Shown in pieces: positions 1-4,167 of a stretch of 5,541 bases of DNA. Under the pieces are notes generated by a model that did not search any database, was not told where the DNA came from, and saw nothing but the letters and a program-made list of their open reading frames with translations. Location of the stretch: positions 10,312 to 15,852 of the forward strand of contig DXMX01000036.1 of assembly GCA_019413955.1 (NCBI GenBank), written 5' to 3'. The first letter of the stretch is position 1. Every line of letters begins with the position of its first letter. The translations under genes and the position numbers were made by a program. Origin of the DNA: Collinsella sp. Lineage in GTDB: Bacteria > Actinomycetota > Coriobacteriia > Coriobacteriales > Coriobacteriaceae.

Positions 1-1
1 C

Positions 2-358
2 AGTAATGCCCCCTCGGGCAACCAGAGCGTCTCTCAGGAGTCTAGCTACGTTACCGTGACTGTCTCGGTTACTTCGAGCGCTGTGGGCAATCCTGTGTCC
101 GCTGGTGGTACCTACACCTTTAATGAGGGAGCAACTGCCTACGACGCTCTCTGCGCGCTGGGTATTTCTATAAATGCGCGTGGCTCGTCGTTTGGCACTT
201 ATGTTGCCGCCATCGGTGGCCTGGCCGAGAAGGATGAAAACTATGGAAGCGGTAGCGGCTGGTGTTATTCCGTCAACGGCACAACGCCCATGACAGCCTG
301 CAGCAACTACGTTCTCTCAAACGGCGACAACGTGGTCTGGTATTACGTGACAGGCTAG
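2..358 (+). CDS. C-terminal end of a secreted/surface protein with a DUF4430 domain (partial, 5' end outside window)
   Basis: The reading frame is open from the left edge to a TAG at 356-358, giving 118 visible residues. A GTG at 56 is in frame, but coding continues upstream of it with a Ser/Thr-rich stretch (SNAPSGNQSVSQESS), so this is the tail of a longer protein. The rest fits a DUF4430 (transcobalamin-like C-terminal) domain: a 'TYTFNEGATAYDAL' strand-helix start, then 'GSGWCYSVNG' and the closing 'LSNGDNVVWYYV'. Such domains are usually found on exported or surface-anchored proteins of Gram-positive gut bacteria, often as C-terminal repeats. The protein ends just after the domain, with no LPXTG motif or membrane anchor, so any anchoring must come from elsewhere. 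Three cysteines are visible (codons 152-154, 263-265, 299-301); the last two flank the GW-YSVNG hairpin and could form a disulfide. The ligand is unknown. A terminator follows 20 nt after the stop. Confidence 0.8.
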   Translation, partial: SNAPSGNQSVSQESSYVTVTVSVTSSAVGNPVSAGGTYTFNEGATAYDALCALGISINARGSSFGTYVAAIGGLAEKDENYGSGSGWCYSVNGTTPMTACSNYVLSNGDNVVWYYVTG

Positions 359-378
359 GGGCCTCGACATATCGCATC

Positions 379-418
379 AAACGGGCAGTTCGGACAAACA
401 TCCGAGACGCCCGTTTTT
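379..418 (+). terminator. Intrinsic terminator of the DUF4430 gene
   Basis: Arms AAACGGGC (379-386) and GCCCGTTT (409-416) form the stem. An inner TCGGA/TCCGA helix (390-394/401-405) closes a 6-nt loop, and TTTTT follows at 414-418. It begins 20 nt after the stop codon of the rightward gene. The inner hairpin CGGAC-AAACA-TCCG looks a little like the neighbouring array units. Confidence 0.85.
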
Positions 419-426
419 ATACGAAT

Positions 427-717
427 GGGACGTCATTTCCCAATCGAGGCTCAACCGGAAATTGCATCCCGCCCTGTAGGCGAATTCCGGGACGCAGCTT
501 CCCGTTGGGGCGGGTTTCGGAAAGCGTGTTCCGCTCTGAGGGCTCATTCCGGGATAGACTTTCCGAAGCAGCGCCCATTGGGAAGCTGCGGACCGTATTG
601 GGCATCGATTTTGGGATGCGCTTTCCGCTAGAGCCACGTTGCGGAAGCTGTGTCCCGTTCTGAGGCTGCAATCTGGGACGCGCTTTCCGCGGGGCGACCA
701 TGGGGAAACTACTACCC
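427..717. repeat. Array of ten alternating-orientation 15-bp palindromic repeats (five 62-bp units)
   Basis: Ten copies of a 15-mer with consensus GGGAYGCRSYTTCCS lie at 427, 456, 489, 518, 551, 580, 613, 642, 675 and 703 (left ends). They alternate strictly plus, minus, plus, minus. Left-end spacings are 29, 33, 29, 33, 29, 33, 29, 33 and 28, so each same-strand series repeats every 62 bp (61 for the last minus copy). All ten copies keep GG at positions 1-2 and TTCC at 11-14; the middle varies. Each copy is an imperfect dyad (GGGA/TCCC or CGGAA/TTCCG around about 6 nt), and neighbours are mutually complementary, so 15-bp stems with 14- or 18-nt loops can form. The 18-nt spacers are visibly related (g-tctgagg-type), as expected of old tandem duplication; the 14-nt spacers are less conserved. 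The architecture is like BIME/REP mosaics. I do not recognise the family. Its function could be protein binding, structured RNA, or a non-autonomous element. Confidence 0.85.
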
Positions 718-737
718 ATTCCGACGCTGCGGCCCGC

Positions 738-752
738 CTTGTGCGCTTTCCT
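738..752 (+). repeat. Possible decayed eleventh array unit
   Basis: TGCGCTTTCC at 742-751 matches positions 5-14 of the array unit at 613-627. The 15-bp frame it implies starts at 738, within 1-2 bp of where the 62-bp period predicts the next plus-strand copy. The first four bases (GGGA in good copies) are lost. It lies just before the leftward terminator, so the array may once have extended to it. Confidence 0.5.
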
Positions 753-773
753 CGGCAGGCTCTGCAAACAAAA

Positions 774-803
774 AACCGGTTGGAACGGGAATTCCAACCG
801 GTT
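774..803 (-). terminator. Intrinsic terminator of the leftward gtrA-like gene
   Basis: A perfect 12-bp stem, AACCGGTTGGAA (774-785) with TTCCAACCGGTT (792-803), closes a 6-nt loop. Read leftward it is followed by a T-rich run (complement of the A-rich 766-773). It lies 26 nt beyond the stop codon of the leftward gene at 830. Read rightward it lacks a U-tract, so it mainly serves the minus strand. Confidence 0.9.
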
Positions 804-829
804 ATACATTCAAGCAAATAGTGAATCGA

Positions 830-1237
830 CTATGACCGTGCGCCCTCGAGGAAGAAGCGGCGGCTGAAGTAGTTGTACCAGGTGACGAGGAACGTGGCGA
901 TGGCCTTCATGGCCTGGTAGCCGATGCTCAAAAACGTGACGCCCACAAACATGTACAGGTCGTTGAGGCCCAGGCCGATCACCGACAGGATGGTGAAGAT
1001 CGTGAACTCGCGCTTGCGGCTCATGCCTTCGCGGTGGTCGAACACGTACTTCATGCTGAGCCAGTAGTTGACCACGACGGACGTGATAAACGAAACCGTG
1101 GTGCTCATCAAAAAGTCGAGGTGGAACAGCTCGACGAGCGCAATGAGCATGCCCCAGTCGATGCCAAAGGAGATAAGACCCACGACAGCAAACTTGAGGA
1201 ACTGCTTGGTATGAGGTTGTGCCAGCGCCTTGCGCAC
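830..1237 (-). CDS. GtrA-like multi-pass membrane protein (copy 2)
   Basis: This 135-residue protein has four hydrophobic segments, at about residues 14-36, 42-60, 78-100 and 106-122, with basic ends. That is the size and topology of the GtrA family (PF04138), whose characterised members act in moving undecaprenyl-linked sugars across the membrane for O-antigen or teichoic-acid glycosylation. Family-typical features are 'FAVVG-IS-GID' near the N-terminus, 'NYWLSMKYVF' at 57-66 and the C-terminal aromatic/basic 'WYNYFSRRFFLE'. The start is a GTG at 1237; its upstream signal is weak (GGA at 1247-1249, 9 nt away). It is a clear paralog of the next gene upstream: both share SMKYVF-H-EGMSR-REF and LSVIGL-LND. 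It is last in the leftward series and ends at a strong terminator. The specific sugar substrate cannot be inferred, and no glycosyltransferase lies in the window. Confidence 0.85.
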   Translation of the reverse strand: MRKALAQPHTKQFLKFAVVGLISFGIDWGMLIALVELFHLDFLMSTTVSFITSVVVNYWLSMKYVFDHREGMSRKREFTIFTILSVIGLGLNDLYMFVGVTFLSIGYQAMKAIATFLVTWYNYFSRRFFLEGARS

Positions 1238-1287
1238 GTAATCACATCCAATGCGTTGATGAATCGAGCGGAGGATACTTTAGAGCT

Positions 1288-1317
1288 TTTACAAGGGAAA
1301 CGTAAGGTCTTTGCCAA
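1288..1317 (-). promoter_or_regulatory. Tentative promoter for the second gtrA-like gene
   Basis: Read leftward, TTGGCA (plus coordinates 1312-1317) and TGTAAA (1288-1293) are separated by 18 bp. They sit about 50 bp upstream of the GTG start at 1237. The match to -35/-10 consensus is moderate, and the region is the most AT-rich in the gap. It would allow this gene its own transcript beyond the hairpin at 1391-1430. Confidence 0.3.
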
Positions 1318-1390
1318 GAACTATATGAACTCGCCAAATTTTCAAGAGCTAATCCGCAAACGTTGAAAATTTGCCCGTAAACGAGCGACA

Positions 1391-1430
1391 CCCACGGACG
1401 ATACTGCGCTGAGTGCGCGTCGTCCGTGGG
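1391..1430 (-). terminator. Strong hairpin after the first gtrA-like gene, lacking a U-tract
   Basis: CCCACGGACGA (1391-1401) and TCGTCCGTGGG (1420-1430) form a perfect 11-bp stem. The loop region can add a small GCGC/GCGC helix (1406-1409/1415-1418). It begins 26 nt beyond the stop codon at 1457. Neither side shows a clear T-run (leftward: TGTCGCTCGTTTACGG), so it may be a weak terminator, or a structure protecting the 3' end of the upstream message. Confidence 0.55.
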
Positions 1431-1456
1431 CGCCGTAATGCTGCAGGGGTTTCGAG

Positions 1457-1852
1457 CTATTTTGTCTCGTCGCCCTCCAGGAAGATTTTTCGGGTCACAA
1501 AGTTGTAGACCATGACAAGCGCGGTGGCGCAGATCTTGGCGATATTGGCCTCGAGTCCCAGGCCGGCGTTGAGCGCCAGCACGATGCCGTCGTTGAGCAC
1601 CAAACCGATCACGGACAGCACGACAAAGATGATGAACTCGCGGCGGCGGCTCATGCCTTCCTTGTGCGCAAACACGTACTTCATGCTTGCGAGGTAGTTA
1701 AAGATGAGTGAGATGATAAAGCCGCTGGTGTTGGCGATTAGGATGTTGAGGCCCAGACCGTAGTGAAGCAGATTCATAATGCCAAAGTCGATAACCGTGG
1801 CAATGACACCGACGACGCCAAATTTCATGATCTGCGCAAGGAGCTTTTGCAT
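1457..1852 (-). CDS. GtrA-like multi-pass membrane protein (copy 1)
   Basis: This 131-residue GtrA-family (PF04138) protein has predicted membrane segments at about 9-31, 36-54, 72-96 and 104-119. Key stretches are 'MKFGVVGVIATVIDFGIM' (9-26), 'FNYLASMKYVF' (51-61), 'EGMSRRREF' (65-73) and 'LSVIGLVLND' (79-88). Its expected role is flipping or handling a polyprenyl-linked sugar at the inner membrane, by family analogy only. I chose the ATG at 1852 because AAGGCAGG (1857-1864) lies just upstream and because 'MQKLLAQ' lines up with 'MRKALAQ' of the paralog. A longer form from a TTG at 1915 (152 residues) is open but starts inside a hairpin. It lies 78 bp downstream of fbp on the same strand, probably co-transcribed. 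Its paralog follows 219 bp further on. Roughly half of aligned residues are shared between the two by eye. Confidence 0.87.
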   Translation of the reverse strand: MQKLLAQIMKFGVVGVIATVIDFGIMNLLHYGLGLNILIANTSGFIISLIFNYLASMKYVFAHKEGMSRRREFIIFVVLSVIGLVLNDGIVLALNAGLGLEANIAKICATALVMVYNFVTRKIFLEGDETK

Positions 1853-1856
1853 GGTA

Positions 1857-1864
1857 CCTGCCTT
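1857..1864 (-). promoter_or_regulatory. Ribosome binding site deciding the first gtrA-like start
   Basis: Leftward AAGGCAGG is followed by TACC and then ATG at 1852. It gives good anti-SD pairing at 4-8 nt spacing. The alternative TTG at 1915 has only GGGGA abutting it, with no usable spacing. Confidence 0.65.
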
Positions 1865-1869
1865 AAGCT

Positions 1870-1924
1870 GGCGCCGAAGCGCCGCGGGGATGACAAACTC
1901 AGCAAGTTTAGCCAATCCCCGCGG
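1870..1924 (-). other. Two adjacent stable hairpins between fbp and the first gtrA-like gene
   Basis: Read leftward, a perfect 10-bp GC-rich stem (1915-1924 with 1882-1891) encloses a smaller AAACT/AGTTT helix (1895-1899/1905-1909). It begins 6 nt after the fbp stop codon. Immediately after it, GGCGC-TTCG-GCGCC (1870-1883) forms a C(UUCG)G tetraloop hairpin that shares two bases with the first stem. No U-tract follows, so simple termination is unlikely. Message processing, 3'-end protection of fbp RNA, or control of translation of the next gene fits better. Confidence 0.6.
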
Positions 1925-1930
1925 GTGGTG

Positions 1931-3847
1931 CTAGGCGCGCTCCTCGATAGCACCGTTTCTATATGCATCGAGCAGCTGACGCAGGTCTTGGATTTGGCTG
2001 CGGATCTTGGCGCCAGTATCGGTGTCGCTCACCATGCGGCGACGGTCCGCTTGGTCAAAACGGTTGGTCTCGCTTTCGATGTCCACGTTGCGCGTGAGTG
2101 CCTCGGCAACCGTCGTAAAGGCCCGGTGCGACTTGAGGCGGCAGCCGCGCGAGCTCGAGATGAGCGTATAGCCGGCGATGCCCGTCTTGGGATGGTAAGC
2201 GCGGCAGAAGCCGCCATCGATGACCAGCAGCTTGCCCTCGGCGCGGATGGGCTGCTCGCCCTTGGTGGTTTTAACGGGCGTGTGGCCGTTGATGATGTGG
2301 CCGGTCGGCGAGCATGCCATGGGCGCGACGCCAAACTCGCGCATGATATCATCGCAGACCGAGGGCGACTTGGTAAGCGTAAAGTACGGGTCCATCGGCT
2401 CGACCCAGGTGCTCTTATCGGCGATATAGGCGCGCTCAAAGGTACGCACCAGGCGTCCGCTGGCGGGTGAATTGAAGCCAATCCACAGGTACCACATCCA
2501 GTCGAGGGCATCGCGGTCGCCCACGCGCCACGCGCGGCGGGCGATGTGGTCGCAAAAATCGAGATAATCGCGGCCAGCGTGCCAGGTGCCCAGGCAGTTC
2601 ATGCTGCTAAAGGTGCCGTCTTCGTTGAGCGGAACGCAGCCGTGGAAGAGCAGGTTGCCGTTGGCGACCTTGTAAATCGAGCCGTGGGAATAGAGGAAAT
2701 CGATATGGCGATGCAGGTGATCGGCGGTGACAAACTCTGACACGAGCTTGTCGATGATGTGCTGCTCCTGAGACGTGAGCGTGTAGGGGTCCGCCGGGTC
2801 GACGGTGGGGAAGTCGTTGGTCGTGAGCGGCCACACGCTGTCGTCGGCGAGCGTGACCGTGCCGGTGTCGTGGTCGATCTTGTCGAGTAACAGGCGGTCG
2901 GTCATATCGAACTCGGGGTGGCGCTGGATAATCTGGCCCTCGAGCTTAAAGAGCAGCACGTTGATGGCCTTGATCAGCGGGGTGATGGACTCACCGGCGG
3001 TGTAGGTGGCATCGGCAAAGGCGACAAGCTCACGCAGCGAGATGCCGTAGTCGTTCTCCAGGATCTCGTAGTTGTCGTAGCGTAGGTTGTTGCGCAACAC
3101 CGTGGCGATGCAGGCGGGCTCACCGGCCGCAGCGCCCATCCACAGCAAGTCGTGGTTGCCCCACTGGATGTCGAGTGAATGGTAGGTGAGCAGACGGTCC
3201 ATAATCTTGGCCGCGCCGCCGCCGCGGTCGAAGATGTCGCCCACCAGGTGCAGGTGGTCGACGGCCAGGCGCTTGATGAGCGAGGCGAGCGACTCGATAA
3301 AGTCGTCGGCGCTGGCGGTCTCCAGGATGGACTCCACGATGCGCTCGTGATAGCGCACGCGATAGTTGTTCTCGTCCGGGTGCGTGTGCAACAACTCGTC
3401 GATGATGTAGGCGTAGTCGCGCGGGATGGCCTTACGCACCTTGGAGCGCGTGTAGCGGCTTGAAAGTGAGCGAGCGACCATGATGAGCTGGTCAAGCATC
3501 GTCTTGTACCAGGTTGGCGAGTCCTCGCGCCGGCTGCGGACCAGGTCGATCTTCTCGCGCGGGTAGTAGATGAGCGTGCACAGCTCGCCCTTTTCGTCAA
3601 AGGTGAGCGTGTCGCCAAAAATTTCGTCGACATGCTCGCGCACGACGCCCGAGCAGTTGTTGAGGATGTGCATAAAGGCTTCGTATTCGCCGTGCACGTC
3701 ACTCATAAAATGCTCGGTGCCCTTGGGTAGGTTGAGGATGGCCGAGAGGTTGATAATTTCGGTAAATGCGGATTGTTCGGTGGGGAACTGTCTCGACAGC
3801 AGGCGCAGATACTTAAAGTCTTGCGGATTGCGATCGAATGCGACCAT
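1931..3847 (-). CDS. fbp: Class III fructose-1,6-bisphosphatase
   Basis: This 638-residue cytoplasmic enzyme (FBPase class III, PF06874; EC 3.1.3.11) hydrolyses fructose-1,6-bisphosphate to fructose-6-phosphate and phosphate in gluconeogenesis. Calcineurin-like metal-binding motifs appear in order: DVHGEY (50-55), GDIFDRGG (203-210), GNHD (230-233), FHG (401-403) and NGHTPVK (520-526). Other family stretches include 'LPKGTEHFMSD' and 'LLVIDGGFCRAY' (540-551). The length is about normal for the family (roughly 640-670). The ATG at 3847 is preceded by GGAAGGTG at good spacing; an upstream ATG at 3892 would add 15 unlikely residues, lies within the inverted repeat near the inferred RNA start, and lacks a good site. 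The gene heads a leftward series with two gtrA-like genes and diverges from the degV-family gene. A perfect inverted repeat (3875-3904) in front of it suggests repressor control. Confidence 0.96.
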   Translation of the reverse strand: MVAFDRNPQDFKYLRLLSRQFPTEQSAFTEIINLSAILNLPKGTEHFMSDVHGEYEAFMHILNNCSGVVREHVDEIFGDTLTFDEKGELCTLIYYPREKIDLVRSRREDSPTWYKTMLDQLIMVARSLSSRYTRSKVRKAIPRDYAYIIDELLHTHPDENNYRVRYHERIVESILETASADDFIESLASLIKRLAVDHLHLVGDIFDRGGGAAKIMDRLLTYHSLDIQWGNHDLLWMGAAAGEPACIATVLRNNLRYDNYEILENDYGISLRELVAFADATYTAGESITPLIKAINVLLFKLEGQIIQRHPEFDMTDRLLLDKIDHDTGTVTLADDSVWPLTTNDFPTVDPADPYTLTSQEQHIIDKLVSEFVTADHLHRHIDFLYSHGSIYKVANGNLLFHGCVPLNEDGTFSSMNCLGTWHAGRDYLDFCDHIARRAWRVGDRDALDWMWYLWIGFNSPASGRLVRTFERAYIADKSTWVEPMDPYFTLTKSPSVCDDIMREFGVAPMACSPTGHIINGHTPVKTTKGEQPIRAEGKLLVIDGGFCRAYHPKTGIAGYTLISSSRGCRLKSHRAFTTVAEALTRNVDIESETNRFDQADRRRMVSDTDTGAKIRSQIQDLRQLLDAYRNGAIEERA

Positions 3848-3851
3848 GAAA

Positions 3852-3859
3852 CACCTTCC
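3852..3859 (-). promoter_or_regulatory. Ribosome binding site of fbp
   Basis: Leftward GGAAGGTG has its AAGG core 6 nt before the ATG at 3847. This fixes the start there rather than at the upstream in-frame ATG at 3892. Confidence 0.8.
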
Positions 3860-3874
3860 GATGGGGTTGGTAAA

Positions 3875-3904
3875 ACTGATAAACAGCGTCAAACGTTTAT
3901 CAGT
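3875..3904. promoter_or_regulatory. Perfect inverted repeat, candidate operator of fbp
   Basis: ACTGATAAAC (3875-3884) and GTTTATCAGT (3895-3904) are perfect 10-bp arms around a 10-bp spacer, so half-site centres are 20 bp (two helical turns) apart. It overlaps the inferred -10 and start site of fbp, as expected for a repressor site. In RNA read leftward it would also form a stem followed by UUUU, so a leader attenuator is an alternative if transcription starts further upstream. I do not recognise the regulator; the central AAACGTTT recalls LacI-type half-sites, but only loosely. Confidence 0.6.
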
Positions 3905-3924
3905 ATGCGCCGCTTTTGTTTCGA
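3896..3924 (-). promoter_or_regulatory. Candidate fbp promoter
   Basis: Read leftward, TCGAAA (3919-3924) and GATAAA (3896-3901) are spaced 17 bp apart, each matching 4 of 6 consensus bases. RNA would start near 3889, giving a leader of about 42 nt. The -10 lies inside one arm of the inverted repeat. Confidence 0.4.
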
Positions 3925-4130
3925 TTGGGGGTGGGAGGTCGAATTGTTGGCCGAACGGTTTGGTAAATCGATTTAGTTGAGGTAGATGTGTTGGTCGGGT
4001 GGAGACGACAGAAGGTGTTTTCTCAGATATTTATGCGTGGAGCCGGTGGAGACGATGGTGGTAAAGATGTTCGCTATTTTTGGTTCGATTTGGTAAATAG
4101 TGGACATATGTACCGTATGTAGGCTCACTG
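3905..4130. other. Divergent intergenic region between fbp and the degV-family gene
   Basis: I see no convincing gene here. The region is more AT-rich than its surroundings. It carries short direct repeats: TTGGTAAA at 3960-3967 and 4090-4097 (plus a third copy at 3867-3874), and GGTGGAGACGA at 3998-4008 and 4045-4055 (47 bp apart). An 8-bp palindrome ACATATGT (4104-4111), with a further TATGT at 4116-4120, sits where a -35 element of the rightward promoter would fall. These could be regulator sites or chance. Confidence 0.4.
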
Positions 4131-4139
4131 TGCGATAAT
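4131..4139 (+). promoter_or_regulatory. Extended -10 promoter of the degV-family gene
   Basis: TGCGATAAT is an extended -10 (TGN plus GATAAT). The -35 position 17 bp upstream (TACCGT) is poor, which is typical of extended -10 promoters. RNA would start near 4146, leaving a short leader that contains the ribosome binding site at 4156-4161. The first ATG at 4150 would then be almost leaderless, which supports the start at 4168. Confidence 0.5.
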
Positions 4140-4155
4140 TTGCGCAGCAATGAGT

Positions 4156-4161
4156 AAGGAG
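4156..4161 (+). promoter_or_regulatory. Ribosome binding site deciding the degV-family start
   Basis: AAGGAG lies 6 nt before the ATG at 4168. The in-frame ATG at 4150 lies upstream of this site and has no comparable signal. Confidence 0.85.
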
Positions 4162-4167
4162 CCTCAT

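Noticed and set aside
427..717. CRISPR array reading of the evenly spaced repeats
   Set aside because: Units alternate in orientation, are only 15 bp and vary in sequence, and spacers are 14 or 18 bp and related to one another. CRISPR repeats are directly oriented and near identical with unrelated longer spacers, and no cas gene is present.
377..817. Long open frames on both strands through the array (up to 146 codons)
   Set aside because: Several overlapping frames on both strands are open together, the 62-bp period is not a multiple of three, the leftward frames start inside or beyond the terminator at 774-803, and there is no ribosome binding site or recognisable protein.
1853..1915. TTG at 1915 as start of the first gtrA-like gene
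   Set aside because: It lies inside a perfect stem with GGGGA abutting it. The ATG at 1852 has a well-spaced site and aligns with the paralog's N-terminus. The longer form cannot be wholly excluded.
1763..2470. 235-codon open frame on the plus strand opposite fbp
   Set aside because: It is antisense to a fully conserved enzyme, its composition follows the complementary codons of fbp, and no start signal is seen.
2974..3702. 242-codon minus-strand frame overlapping fbp
   Set aside because: It is a shifted-frame shadow of fbp, rich in Arg, Ser and Thr, without any domain; the true frame carries all metal-binding motifs.
4150..4167. ATG at 4150 as start of the degV-family gene
   Set aside because: It precedes the AAGGAG site that serves the ATG at 4168 and would be almost leaderless from the inferred promoter.
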